Source: Bubalus kerabau (taxonomy: Eukaryota > Chordata > Mammalia > Artiodactyla > Bovidae). From it: a stretch of DNA of 64,000 nucleotides. The notes below the pieces were generated by a model. The model made no database searches. It was not told where the DNA came from and saw only the letters and a list, made by a program, of their open reading frames with translations. Both the position numbers and the translations under genes were made by a program. Below, in pieces: positions 12,102-24,368 of this stretch (position 1 is the first letter of the stretch; the number at the start of each line of letters is the position of its first letter). The stretch spans positions 84,285,482-84,349,481 of the forward strand of contig NC_073626.1 in NCBI RefSeq assembly GCF_029407905.1. The letters are read 5' to 3'.

Positions 12102-13899
12102 ACAAGAGTATGAGATAAAAATATGGGTAGAGGGAGAAATGGAGTGGAAGGAGAAGGGGTATGGTCTGAGTTTAGAGCACTGAGATTTGATATTTCAACG
12201 ATAGAGCTGTACTGGTTTGTCAAACTATCATGGGTAAAGCTGTGGACACAAGCAGCTATGAGTGGAGAAAAATGATATGAATGGAACAGAAGACTCCAGA
12301 ATAGAGGTGGTCAAGGAAGCAAGAGGCTAATGGTTCAGTGAACTATCACATGGCTATTCACATCACGGTGGGAAATACTGGGATGCAAAGAAGATAGAAA
12401 ACCATTGCCAAAGTGTTTGAAATACCAGGAGATTCAGGAAAGAGGATGAATAGAATAAGAGACTTGGTAAAGTTTTCATAGAGAAAAAACATTTGATATG
12501 AGCCTTGTAGCGGGTACAGAACTTCGTAGTCAGAGATTGAGAAGCAGAGGAGAAGAACTTTCAGCCTGAGGGATGGGGAAAGGAAGGTCAGAGGAGGCAG
12601 CCATGGTTGACTATTTCTGATTCATTGCACTGGATTTCCCAGACCTCTCAGGCAAAATAATCTGAAAATAATTCCACTGTATATCAGTCAATGGCTTTTA
12701 TAACACATTCAAGTGAGTATTAAATATTTTCCAAATGGACCACTAACTTGTATCTATTTCTTTCACTCAAACTACTTAAATCCCATATTTCCACTAAACT
12801 AAACACTTAATGACTTAACTGGTCCATGGCTGGTGTCCAGATAGGGACATGACCTACTATGTAAATCTGCAACTGGTTCCAGATCTGATCTCACAATGCC
12901 AGGCTAATTGGTTCTTTTCTAGCACAAGGAGATGAAGGGAGTCAGGGTCTGGGAAGGTCTTAATTTAACAGCTTATCAGAGGTTCCTTGCCCTATGTTGC
13001 TTATCTTTTCCTACTTGGTTTCTGCTCTAACTTAAGACCAATTTTGATCCTTGTTCTTAGAACCATATTATTACAAGGTAGGAAGAAGCTTTTGAGGGTC
13101 ACATGGTGCCTACTCCTGCTCAAAGACTTCCCTAAAACTTCGATCTTCACTTTCTGCCTTAACACGCCTCCATTGTTTGAAAAATTATTGATTCAGGGAT
13201 TGATTGCTATGTTTGTTTTTGCTATAGTAAGTTCTTAAGTTATTATCACAATGCTGAGTAGACACAACCTGTAATCTGAGCTGTATTTACCGCCGGTAGT
13301 CTATCATTTTGACATGTCTAAAAGCACCTACCACAGACACTGAACATAAGATACACCATATCTGTCAAAACTGAATCTAAATGTTCAATGCATGTTAACT
13401 GCTTGGTAAAGAGAATAGATATGTTTTGGTTGTACTTCCACCACAAAGTTTCATGTCAAGATCTGATTTCCATTGATTTTTAATCCCTAATCCCACTATA
13501 AAATGTGCAGTCAGTGGGAGGGAAATGACATTGGAGGGAAACGGTGACTTGGATGCACGTGGCAGCATATTCACGCCCTATGTATTCAGAGAGAAACCGA
13601 GGGAAGTAAGGAAGGAGGCGGGAGGGCAGGAGACAAACACAGATTATAACTCAGCCATCGGGTAAATTAATATACCTCTGAATGTTAACTTCTACTTGTA
13701 TAAAATGGGTACAATAATGGCTCCTAATCAAACAATGATTTTAGGCTACCCAGTGAACTCAAGAATGTGGAACTGTACATTAGAAACTCTTATCCTATAT
13801 AAGACATCCACCATCAGATTTCACATGCAATTTAGAATACCTATCATTTTGCCTTTTGATATTTCCACTTCCTAAATACTATATGTTTATTTGTAGAAA
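12102..13899. other. Unannotated DNA
   Basis: A purine-rich first part may be old LINE or DNA-transposon debris. No ORF with family resemblance. Confidence 0.6.
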
Positions 13900-14260
13900 C
13901 ACTATGTTTCAGGAAAAATATGTGTTCCTTGGGGGAGGCTGCTTCATCGAACAGCTTCTCATTACTTGTGGGAAGTGCCAAGAACCTTGAAAGGGTAGGA
14001 AAAAATCATACCGGCTTCTCTGTAGCTCTCCCTGTGACAGAGCTCAAGTACAGGCTGATTGGCTATAGAGCCACAGGGATTTGATGAAACAAAGCGTTCC
14101 ACAGCAATACAGAATCCAGCGGCTTCTATCTCAAGGGAAGTACAAGATATGACCTTGGTTGATCGCGGGCGAGTATGCTAATTGCCTAGCAAAACTCCAG
14201 AGTCCAAGGAAAAAGGCATAATGTCTTTACTGATTTACATTTCGAAGCTTTTAATATCAT
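13900..14260. other. Repeat-free, CpG-containing block; possible conserved element
   Basis: Higher complexity than its AT-rich surroundings. Contains GATTGGCT (inverted CCAAT, 14058), TGACCTTGG (orphan-nuclear-receptor-like site, about 14151) and a local CpG cluster ATCGCGGGCGAG (14161-14173). No ORF or splice pattern was seen. Function is unknown. Confidence 0.25.
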
Positions 14261-15384
14261 AATGTGATGTGCTACAAACTGAATAGGCTTACAGAAAGCA
14301 TGGAATAGCATGGAATTTTCTACTACCATAGATGCTGCCTCGTACTACATGATTTGTAGCAATTCCTATATTTGTAATGATAACAAAATATTATGTTACA
14401 CAATATGTTAGTGCTTATAAAGCACTGGGTGTACCTGACATTTTAAATTTGAAAGACGAGCTCACAATGAGTGAGATTTAAATAACCGTATCTTAAAAGA
14501 TCTGTGTGAAGCTTAATTTGGTTTCCTAATACCACATAAATTTGATAGTAATCAAAAATCCTTCTTTATGGTAATTACTTTTATTTTGAAAGTAGACAAA
14601 TATATTAAAGAAATAAGATTCATCAATAATAATACATATTTCTAAAAATGACTTCAGATCAGTACATACTTTAATCTAGCTGAAAAAATAAATAAAACAT
14701 TTTACAAAAATTTGTGCCTCTATTTGGGGCTAGCAAATGATTTGAAATACATTTCAAGAAACAAGAAATCTTTTTAAATACTCTCACATGGGTTAACATG
14801 TTCAGATCTTTTATACAGCAAATATTAATAATCTAGGGAGAATTTTTGTTTTTTGATGTTTTGCCTTTTTTTCTCCCACTTTTTCTCCTTCCCCATAATG
14901 TTAATATGGTAAACTAAACAGACTATTAAATCAAAAGGGCACTTTTGATTAAATCAATCATTTAATTGTCTTTAAAAATGAAAAATCTCTGCCAGATTTC
15001 ATTTAATACAAAGTTAAATTATCAAGTTTGAAAACTAACTATTGCCAACTACCACTGACAATAAATGATGAGTTGAAAATTTCAGTAACTTCTTGGGCAC
15101 CACAAAATATGTCTATTTTATTCAACAGGAAAAATAACATCTGTTGGACATAACTCATAAAAAATCTTTACTAGCTAACTGAAGCATTGCATGATTTAGT
15201 GATCATGCCATTTGCTTACATAAACACAATCTAAACTACAGTTATTTTAGTTTAAATTTAAAACACTTTTTGTGAGATATATAAATATTAACTGAAATAA
15301 AAATTAACAAATATGAAATTAATCTATCATTCTAATACTTCAAAAAACCAAATTGCTTTCAGTTTTTAGAGTAACTTAATCATT
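14261..15384. other. Unannotated AT-rich DNA
   Basis: Nothing recognised. 15821-16269 is also empty. Confidence 0.65.
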
Positions 15385-15519
15385 GGAGAAAGAAATGGCA
15401 ACCCACTCCAGTGTTCTTGCTTGGAGAATCCCAGGGACGGGGGAGCCTGGTGGGCTGCCATCTATGGGGTCGCACAGAGTCAGACATGACTGAAGCAACT
15501 TAGCAGCACTTAGCAGCAT
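15385..15519 (+). mobile_element. BOV-A2 SINE, second unit only
   Basis: A single BovA unit (GGAGAAAGAAATGGCAACCC to GACTGAAGCAACTTAGCAGC), with the last segment ACTTAGCAGC repeated. Confidence 0.88.
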
Positions 15520-15594
15520 GATACAAAGACATTCCCTGGCAGTGTAGGTAAAATTGTGTGTTCTCCTTTTCTTAACACTACCTCATGTCTTCAT

Positions 15595-15809
15595 GCTGTG
15601 CTGTGCTAAGTCATTTCAGTTGTGTCCGATTTTTTGCGACCCTGTGGAATGTAGCCAGCCAGGCTCCTCTGTCCGTCATACTCTCCAGACAAGAATACTG
15701 GAGTGGGTTGCCTGTGCCCTCTTCCAGGGGATCTTCCTGACCCAGGGATAGAAACTGCATCTTCTGCATGCAGGCAGATTCTTTACCATTAGCACCACCT
15801 GGGAAGCCC
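15595..15809 (-). mobile_element. Bov-tA SINE
   Basis: Full length on the minus strand. Perfect 11-bp target duplications, CATGTCTTCAT, lie at 15584-15594 and 15810-15820. Confidence 0.95.
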
Positions 15810-16269
15810 CATGTCTTCATAATTATCATGAAAATACTTAACTGTATCAGCTACCATAAACTTAATGAATCATTTCCCCACTCTTAGACACATGACCTTC
15901 CTCTTTCCTGCCCCAATCCCCATTTTTTGGCATTGCCCTCAACCATCAACATTTTCAATTATGCATTTTCCCTGTGTTTTTGATGTTTTCCCCTGTAGAC
16001 AAATTATCTGAAGCATAGATGTATAGAGATGAATATCATTATGGCTCTTATATTTCCAAAGTGCTTTATAAATTTCATTGCCATCAATAGCAATATGGAT
16101 GTACATACAATTTGTACTGTGACCATCACCAGCACTTAAGTACTGTACTACTATTTTTTATTGGAGAGAGGAACACTAATTTCATGGAGATGAAATTTCC
16201 ACGATTTCATACAATGAAGTCTCACTAGTACTACTTTACTCTGTGTTATTACTACTATAATGCTTCAAA

Positions 16270-17110
16270 ATATTTGCTAATTATATTTGCTATCATGTTG
16301 ATTATCTTTGAAGGTATGTATCTTAATTTATATAAAAAATTTACATGTGTATTTTTGTATGCCATTAGACAATAATGCTTTGCCATACTAACTGCAAATT
16401 TCTTTCCAATATAGATTATTTTACTTTGGGCTTTGGGAGGATCAGGTATGTTTAATACTTTTCTATTATTAAATATTTTAAGTATTTTGCAATGTGACTT
16501 TTTTATGTTACTTCAAAGCTCAGATAACAATCCTACCAAACATTTAGCAAATATGTAATTTCCCCCATGATATGAATTTTAAAAATCTTTGTCTACTTAC
16601 TCCAACTGAAATGTATTTTGGTATAAGTTGTGAGATGGATTTCTGAATTTTTCTATTTCAAACTCTAATACCAAAATCATTAATTAAATACTTCCTCCCT
16701 CTCACATTGTTTTATAATGCTCTATTCATATAACATATGTATATATAATATATAATTCTTATCTATACTACGTTGAGATTTTCTCTATTTTCCTAGATCT
16801 AATACAGTACCAAAAATGTTAAACTATATAATTTTCTATGATTATTTGATATCTGGGGTAGCTTTTCAAGATTTATGGCTTCTTTTTAAAAATATCCCTT
16901 TATTCTCATTAGCTTATTTTTCCAAATAGATTTTATTATTCCATCACCTCTAAGAAAGTCTAGTTGAGGGTTTTATAAAGATTATACTTTTATATCCACA
17001 AATTAATGTGGAAAGATTTAACAGATTTACCTTTATATCCAGAAGTATAACCTGTCTCTTCATTAATTCAAGTACTTTTCTAACTCACAATAAATCGCAT
17101 TATAAAGATA
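16270..17110 (-). mobile_element. L1M LINE remnant
   Basis: AT-rich diverged sequence typical of antisense L1 ORF2/3' region, for example TTTTGTATGCCATTAGACAA and GATGGATTTCTGAATTTTTC. Limits and subfamily are uncertain. Confidence 0.5.
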
Positions 17111-17194
17111 TGTCCAATATTATATAATAAAAGGGCAGAATGAGATAATAGAAAAGGTGAAGACTATGGGATGGGACACATAAATATATGGAGA

Positions 17195-17240
17195 GAGATA
17201 TATATATATGTATATATACACACACATGTATATATGTGTG
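17195..17240. repeat. TA/CA microsatellite
   Basis: An interrupted (TA)n-(CA)n-(TG)n tract. Confidence 0.85.
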
Positions 17241-17405
17241 TCTAGTCTTAAATCCTATGTGATCTTGGGCAAGATATTTAGCCTCTTTGAGCCTCAGTTA
17301 TTTCCTCTGTAAACTGAAGGTAGTGGTTCTTCCAGGATGGCTGTAAAGGGTAGGAATAATGTCTATAAAGCTATTGGATCACAGCATGTACCCAATAAAT
17401 GTGAG
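17241..17405 (+). mobile_element. MIR SINE
   Basis: The MIR core is clear: TGTGATCTTGGGCAAGATA, GAGCCTCAGTTATTTCCTC and TGTAAACTGAAGG, ending at CCCAATAAATGTGAGC. Confidence 0.85.
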
Positions 17406-17434
17406 CTATGAGAATAAATTTTAATATAACATGT

Positions 17435-17905
17435 GCTCAGTACTTGACATTTTACAAAGTTCTTTCATGTGTATTATCTCACTAGCTCTTTGATCTTCAC
17501 AAAACCATCTTAGATGATGATGTTGTTGTTATTATCACTGTTAATATTAAGGTCAAACACGTAACATACATCTTTAAAATCAAAACACAAGCTCATTTCA
17601 CACTATCATGACATTTGTAAATATATCTGAAGATCAACCTACATCACACAATTACTTTGTCCCTGAATATTTGATGACATTTTTGTTATAATAATTGTAG
17701 ATGTCATCTCATTCTATTTTCTATGAATTTTGCTTGCTTAAAGGAATGCTGTTGATTTTAGTATATGTGTCTCATGTTCAATAGTTTTATTGAGCTCCTT
17801 ATTAACTCTTAAAAATATGATTAATTCTCTTGGTTTTCTCGGTAGTCACATTGCCAAAATAAATTCTACATTATGTAATGACATATTAATAAAATCAGCT
17901 ACTTA
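17435..17905 (-). repeat. MIR and L1M fragments
   Basis: 17435-17570 resembles an antisense MIR (CATTTTACAAAGTTCTTTCATGTGTATTATCTC). 17660-17890 resembles an antisense L1 ORF2 segment (GAATGCTGTTGATTTTAGTATATG). Both are diverged. Confidence 0.5.
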
Positions 17906-18681
17906 ACTGAAAAATAAAAAACTAATATTAGTTATTTGTCATCATATCACGATATGTTAAAAGCTTCCTATGGGAAACATAAACTCAAGATTATTTAGCT
18001 AGTAATAGTTTCATTTAGCCTGTAGATTGTATTACCTTATGCAATTCTCTTGTCAGTCCTTCAAACCTCACAGTACCTTGCCTGACAGGAAGGTGTGATG
18101 CTACAGTGCAGTGGAAAAAGAGAAAGAATACAGCTTTTTTATTTTGTGGGCTTTAAATATTATTCGTAAGGATAAGAGAATAAAGGGATGTGTAGAAAGA
18201 GGTATAAACAGTACTTGCACATTTGGGAGAGTTTTGCTGCTGTTTAATCTCTTAAATCATGGTTGGCTATGCGCTTTCTCAGTGAGCCCAGACTTTCCAC
18301 TCCCAAATACATCTTCTCCATGTTTTTTTTTTTTTTTTTCTCCTAGAGTATCATTTCAGCTATGATGAGGATACATTTTTTGTGCCTAGACATGTCTTTC
18401 CGCATCTACTGCCAGAGTAGGGCATTTCCTTTGAAAAGTAATAATAATAAAAAGTCATTTTTCATTGAATCTGTTGGTTAACACTATCAAATAATCCACT
18501 AAACAAAGGAATCCACTGATGCCTCAAAAATCTTTCATTTTTCCTTAATCATGTCTTGCTTTTAGTTCAATTGCACAAGCAAAACAAAATTAGTAATAAC
18601 AGTTAAAAAGTCACCACAATGATACAATTGTTTTCACTGTAGAACCAAACCATCCGTCTCAGCCATGGCTTTTGTACTCAC
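17906..18681 (-). other. CSRNP3: CSRNP3 intron 3' of the first coding exon
   Basis: Begins with GTGAGT at 18681. Includes a T-run at 18323-18340. No second coding exon was seen here or further left in the window. Confidence 0.75.
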
Positions 18682-18829
18682 GGGGAAAATGATTAGAAGT
18701 GGATGGATTGACACTGTCCCCACTGTCAGCGCTTTCACTGCTGGAAACTTCATCATCTGATTCCCGCACAGAGGAGCAGGGCGAGGAGCCGTCAACTTCT
18801 TCAAACTTCCTCTTTAAAATTCCACTCAT
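18682..18829 (-). CDS. CSRNP3: CSRNP3 first coding exon (partial gene)
   Basis: This exon encodes the first 49 residues of cysteine/serine-rich nuclear protein 3, plus one base of codon 50. It starts MSGILKRKFEEVDG, followed by a Ser/Asp/Glu-rich acidic stretch (about residues 15-39) and then NPSTSNHFP. I recognise this as the CSRNP (AXUD1/TAIP) family N-terminus, matching CSRNP3. The family are nuclear proteins with a Cys-rich region and transcription-activating ability. On the minus strand the exon ends CCCC|GTGAGT (intron from 18681), a strong donor in phase 1. Upstream, a pyrimidine-rich tract ends TTACAG at 18853, so the exon probably begins at 18852 with a 23-base 5' UTR before the ATG at 18829. 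The reading frame continues open upstream of the acceptor, but that part is intronic. The Cys-rich and C-terminal coding exons are not visible between 1 and 18681, so they should lie beyond the window. I am sure of the family and fairly sure of the paralogue. Confidence 0.93.
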
Positions 18830-18852
18830 CGCTGCAGCGCTGTCACATGTAC
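18830..18852 (-). other. CSRNP3: CSRNP3 5' UTR part of coding exon and splice acceptor
   Basis: Twenty-three bases separate the predicted acceptor (TTACAG, AG at 18854-18853) from the CSRNP3 ATG. The preceding minus-strand tract is pyrimidine-rich over about 20 bases. A second AG, giving an exon start at 18839, is possible but has a weaker pyrimidine tract. The acceptor position is inferred from sequence only. Confidence 0.7.
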
Positions 18853-21213
18853 CTGTAACAGGAACGGGAGCAGCGGAGCATTGAAATATTTGACCACTGG
18901 ATGTGCAGCCAAGGTCTCTGGAGTCATTTTTATATGGCTTTTTATACATGAGCTGAGTTTTCCCTTGAAAGGATCACTAAGCAGTTTTTTAAAAAATATT
19001 TTCAGAAATGAAATTAGATTAAATATGAGCATCTGACCATTTGCTTACCAAAATGTAACAATTTTTTAGACATATTTCATTTTAATGCACTACCTCTATT
19101 CCTTTTTGTTGGCAAGTTGAGAAAATCCACTTAAGTCTGTAAAATTCTGTAACAAAGATAAATGTTAATGTTCCCCAAAGTCCTAAACGATTACTGGAAG
19201 GAACACGGATAAGTATGCAAAAACTTCATACTCAAGTTTTAAAATGCAAGAAACCCAATTAGCTGAGCACAACGAAGCATATGCAATCAGGTCTAAATTT
19301 AGGTAGTTTCCGCTTAACTATTACAATAAAGTGAAACGCTTCCACATGATACCTGGTTGCTGAAGCTGTCGCCACAGTTTCAGAAACCTCCTAAGGATAT
19401 TTACCAGGGATATAGCACTAATTGGGTGGGAAGAGTGAAGAGTGGGAAGTGGAGGTAGTCTCTCCTAAATTCTTTCTCTAGGCTGAATGATGTGTCTTCT
19501 CTCCTTGAGCTGCCCTCTCTCCATCTTCATCATTTACCTTGACATATGCACAAGGGCATAAACTTTCTGCCAATGTAAACATATTTCAGGAATAACTTAT
19601 CTACATATTAGCTCAGATATAGGTGGATGGTCTAACATTGCTAAATTAAATTAACTAAGCTGAAGGTATTACTAGGTTGATTCCATTCATTCTATCTTCC
19701 ATCTTATTTATGTCAGCTGATTTTTAACTCCCATTTAAGTTCTTTGTTACATTATCTAGGTACTGGCTTCAGAAATTGCTGTAATTACCTCCTCCTCTAT
19801 GCAAATCACACAGCGCACAGCCTGACCAGATCCCCAGAGCTGGGCCAGCTTTTCAAATTCTATTTAGATTAGCAGCATCAGAACCACCTAAGGGGGAAAT
19901 CTCAGAAATGCAAACCCTAACTAATGCAAACTCTAAAGCCTCATTCCGGATCTACTGAATCAGAAACTCCCTTGGAGGTTAGGGCCTAGGACACTGCTCT
20001 CCGAAGCCCTCCAGGTGATTCTGACACATACTCAAATTGAGGGCCATTTGCCTAATTTCTAGTCTGTTCTCCAGTAGCTCCTTCCTTGAGTGTGGCCACA
20101 CACCAGCCCCAGAGAGTTATATAACTCAGCACTCAATTCCCAATAAAATCTTCTGCGTCCATCACTGGTGTGACTTCTAGTAAAGTTAAGGACAGTATTA
20201 GATGTCTCTTAAGTATCATTAATTTCAATTTACTCTACTCATCTATTCATGTGTTTAGTAACCAGTAGGCATATGCTTGACTCCTTCGGTGGAGTAAGGG
20301 GATACAAATAGGAGTAGAATGTGTTACCTGCTCCCAAGAAGCAAGCATTCACTATGCTGGGCTGCATGGAATTGAGAATACCTCCAAATTCATGTTCTAT
20401 TTCCTTGTTTTACTAATTTATGTCTTTTCATGACTTATATTAACAATAGATAACTGATAGCAATACGAAGATACTGCTCTGTCCTCTCTTTTGAGAATAA
20501 AATCTCTACTCTGACTCTTCTTTTACCACTATTCAGATTGGCTTATTATTTTCTCTGTCTTAAAGAGTATGAAATGCATATAATGTTCATGCATATCTGA
20601 GCAGGGTGGAGGGGGAAAAAGATATTTTAAGTAAAGTTCCTGAAATAAAAGTAGGATAGGATATAAATTTGAAAATTGTTCACTTCAAACAAGATGCAAA
20701 GTAATTCATGAGGGAGAGAGACCAAGACACAAAGTAATACAAGATGGAAACCCATGTTTAAAAAGTACATTTTAAAATAAGATATTACAATGGTAACACT
20801 TAAAAACCATGTCCTTAAGTGCCACTTAACCATCTGATCTCCCCCAACTTCCTTAAGAAAGGCAGATTTCTTGACAATCAAGAACACCCAATTGGCCCAA
20901 AGGAAACTACATTCCAGCATGGCAAAACGTGGTACTTGGCACTCTTCTCTTCCTTTCTCACTTCCTCAAGCATGAGAGGGGAAATTTTTGGAGGGATGCT
21001 AAGAGAATTCAAAAATCTCTTTTCCCATTGTTGTTACATTTGTACTGGCAAGACCTGAAGCAGTGGAGTTGAAGGCTGACTGCAATTTTTGTCTACATCT
21101 TTGGGACTGAAAGAGCCTAAGCTCTTCCCAGGTCAAAGGAAAAAAGGAACTGACTGCTTAAGATGGGATTAGTATCTATGCTGAAAATTAAACATTCAAA
21201 TAATTACAGGTGG
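18853..21213 (-). other. CSRNP3: CSRNP3 intron upstream of the coding exon
   Basis: Unique-looking DNA apart from the MER5A-like piece at 19870-20050. No exon signal was recognised. If the exon at 35443 is real, this intron runs to 35442. Confidence 0.6.
19870..20050 (+). mobile_element. MER5A-like hAT-Charlie fossil
   Basis: AGCAGCATCAGAACCACC, AGAAATGCAAA, CTACTGAATCAGAAACTC and CCAGGTGATTCTGA occur in MER5A order. Terminal repeats are eroded. Confidence 0.65.
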
Positions 21214-21223
21214 GTATAACTTT

Positions 21224-21510
21224 AACTTTGGGCTTCCTTGGTGGCTCAGATGATAAAGAATCGGCCTGCAATGCAGGAGACCCATTGAAAGCAAACAGTA
21301 GTGGATGGGAGAGAATAATTAGCAGGTGGTTGTCCTAGTCCAAGTGAGAAATGGTGATACCCTTGATTAATATGTGTTTCAGGGTTCGATCCCTGAGTCA
21401 GGAAGATCCCCTGGAGAAGGGCATGGCAACCCACTCCAGTATTCTTGCCTGGTGAACTCCCTGGACAGAGGAGTCTAGCGGGCCACAGTCCATGGGGTCA
21501 CAAAGAGTGA
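21224..21510 (+). mobile_element. Bov-tA SINE split by an inverted L2 copy
   Basis: The head GGGCTTCCTTGGTGGCTCAG to GCAGGAGACCC (21230-21283) resumes with GGGTTCGATCCC at 21382 and continues through the body to about 21510. The missing SINE position is exactly filled by 21284-21381. The SINE has an approximate target duplication TATAACTTTA (left 21214-21223; right about 21519-21535 in a short repeat). Confidence 0.9.
21281..21380 (-). repeat. Inverted copy of 22169-22268
   Basis: These 100 bases match the reverse complement of 22169-22268 without gaps and with 7 mismatches (93%) by my base-by-base comparison. The CCC at the left edge is shared by SINE and insert. Confidence 0.93.
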
Positions 21511-22139
21511 CTTACACTTTATAACTTTATAACTTCATTTGTACCAATGAAACTGGTTAAGTGCTAAACTGCTTGTGCAGCAACCAAGCATAACACCTGT
21601 CTAGTTTCACAGCCTTTAAAAAATATTATTTGAGTGTAACAAGATGTTATAACAAATTATGAGGGCTAAATGACCTATTGCTTACCAGCAGATAAACCTT
21701 AATCAAGACCTAATAGTGGAATGGTAAAAGGAGCATGTGGTTTTCTCCTACATCATCTACACTATCTCACTAGGAAGAAAAGAATACAAGAATCTAAAGG
21801 GAAGGTCTGTTAATAGAGGAGTTGTATATACTTGGTTTGCTTGTACCCTGTATTGTTTCTCTCAGAATTTGAGGACAACCATATGTAGGTAGCTAGGTAT
21901 AAACGCAGGTGAGCAGAATCAATGCTTGTCCTGTGGCTGCACAGCTCCTTAACTTGTCATATATTTTCTTCCTAAAGATGAGACATAATTAAACTTGGAA
22001 GGTATGAAGCCAGTGAAAAAGTGGTCAACATTTCAAATTGGTAAACAGCATCAAAGCTCGAAGAACAGAACATAAACCTGGACAGGCATTAATTTACTCT
22101 AAATATGATAAGCTGAAAATTTGTCTCGTTAACAGCCAT

Positions 22140-22760
22140 TTAAATACAGCTACCATTTTCCAATTCAAGAAACACATGTTAATCAACGGTATCACCATTT
22201 CTCACTTGGACTAGGACAACCACCTCCTAATTATTCTCTCTCATCCACCACTGTTAGCCTTCAATGGGTTTTCCAGGTTGGAGGCAGAACAATAAATTTA
22301 AAATGTAAATGTGATCATGTCCATAGCTTAAAACTCTTAAGTGGCTTTGGATTGCCTTAGGATAAAGTTCAAAATCCTCAAAACGGCTTATAAAGTCTTT
22401 AACAACATACTGTGGTTAACTTCACCTTTTTGGACCATTTGGCCTTGTTGCCAGTATTTCAGCTCTAATAATAATTCACTTTCTCCAACCTGTCTTTTCT
22501 CTCTGGACTCTAAGCCCTTTGATGTATGCATGATTTCTTGCAATCTCCTTTTTAATTTCTTTTCCCATAGCACTTACCACCTCCTAAATCTATATTATTT
22601 ATTTATGTACTTTTAGGTTTATTGATTATTTTTCATCCCCTGCTGGAAGATACAAAAGTGGGAATATTTGTTTTCTCTAAAGATGTTCCAAGCATCTACA
22701 ACAATGCTTTATATCTAATAGGGGCTCAGTAAATATTTGTATGATGAATGAATGAAACTC
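22140..22760 (+). mobile_element. L2 LINE remnant
   Basis: Old L2 3' part. ATTTCTCACTTGGACTAGG corresponds to the SHLDYCNSLL region at the ORF2 C-terminus. TGATCATGTCCATAGCTTAA and AGGATAAAGTTCAAAATCCTC follow in L2 order, and the 3' end has GGGGCTCAGTAAATATTTG and ATGAATGAATG. The segment 22169-22268 is the apparent donor of the copy at 21281. Confidence 0.75.
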
Positions 22761-22769
22761 TTCCATTTC

Positions 22770-24368
22770 CATAGTTTAATTATGTTGTCAGTGTCTATTT
22801 TCTCTGATAGACTAAAAGCTCCATAAAGCAGAATCATGTTCATCTCATTCACCATTCTATCTCTCCTAACAAAATATCTGGCATATTTGATTAGATGAGA
22901 ATCAAAATGAGATGAAATTGACCTCAAAACGTCATACAATTCTTTTTGCTTGCAAGCAACCCAAAAGCCAATTCTAGCTAACTTAAGCACAAAGACATCT
23001 GTTGGAAAAATACTGAACTAGTTGATGCAATCTAAGATACAGCTGAAATGCAAAATTGAGGAACAGCAGGAATAAGGACAGCTTCTAGATTACGGCTGTA
23101 GAAATTCCTTGATGAGTTTTTTTGGTGTTGTTTTTTTTTTTTTAACAGCACCACTGTTACCGGGTTTAAGTCTAGCAACTTCTGTGTCTCACAGTTTAAG
23201 CCTAATGTTCCAAGGCATGAGCAACCTTTAGCCCACTTTGGGTCAGGTGTCAGTCCTGTGACCATTATACTACAGGGCCAATGGGCAAGGAGCCACCCAA
23301 TTAGGTATCACTACAAAGAACCTCACCCAGAGGCTTCAATAAGCTCACCGCATTTCAAAGTCAATAGTCTCTCCTTGTCTAGCACTGATTTATCTAATTT
23401 TTTCGTTTATTAATATAGTCCATGAATTCATCACTTGGCCAGCCTCTTGGTTTGGGATTCCTTTTTCCCTACACTAAAGTGCCCTTTCTATTGCCAAATT
23501 CAACTTTAAAATTCTAAAAAACATCTTATAATCTTGGATATATGTTATTCTTAATTAACATATACTATTTATTTCATATTTGTATTAGATGTGAGAAGCC
23601 TCTGGACACATTTAAAGAAAAAGTAGTTGAAAAGTAGAAATGTCTCCATCTCTACTCAAAAAGATACTGATAAACTACACCAGATTTTCTATGATTATAA
23701 GTACAATTATTTTATTTAATGTATTTCTGGAAAAAATGTCAGAAACCAGAAGGCTGGAGGGTGAAAATAAGTAAGACATTGGATAAAACTGTACATTTTA
23801 ATGCCTTGGGAAGAATGATTGAAGCTAAATTTTGGGTATTTATGTTGGAATTTATTTGGTATTTATGTTGGAATCCTGTTCATGTTCCTCTCTTTCAACA
23901 GACTAAAAATTTCATAGCTTTTCTAGGTAACTCACTGAGTTCTTACTATCTCATTTATATTCATCTTATGTTTAATCCTTTTTTCTTATGACAGTCTGTC
24001 CCTATTTTTAATGTTTTGCTATGTATTATAAGGAAATGGCCACAGAAAATATGGCTTAAGAGCATCATCAGTCTCTTAGTTCTGTACAGCAAGTTCTTTG
24101 ATTTGGAGAAGATTCATTTTAGAGTTGCAAGATTTAGCAAATTAAAATAAAGGATACCCAGTTACATTTGATTTTTAGATTAAAAAAATAACATTTGAGA
24201 TATAAATTTACCTATTATTTGTTGCTCATCTGAAATTTAAATTTAACTGGGCATCCTGCGTTTCTTCTGACAACCCTAACTGGTGCTCTTGGCTCTTGGT
24301 GAAAAAGCAGAATGACTATGAAATCAAGAAAACATCTACATAAAAGATGCCACCTACCGACTGGAACT
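22770..24368. other. Unannotated DNA with a possible old repeat
   Basis: 22940-23330 (TTGCTTGCAAGCAACCC, CTAGCTAACTTAAGCAC) has the feel of an old mammalian repeat I cannot name. A near-tandem GGTATTTATGTTGGAAT occurs twice at about 23835-23875. Otherwise empty. Confidence 0.5.

Noticed and set aside
1..18681. Search for the second CSRNP3 coding exon (family motif near SILKREKRLRTKNVHF)
   Set aside because: No minus-strand frame in this interval showed that region, so it is not claimed.
18699..18884. 61-codon plus-strand ORF
   Set aside because: Antisense to the CSRNP3 exon.
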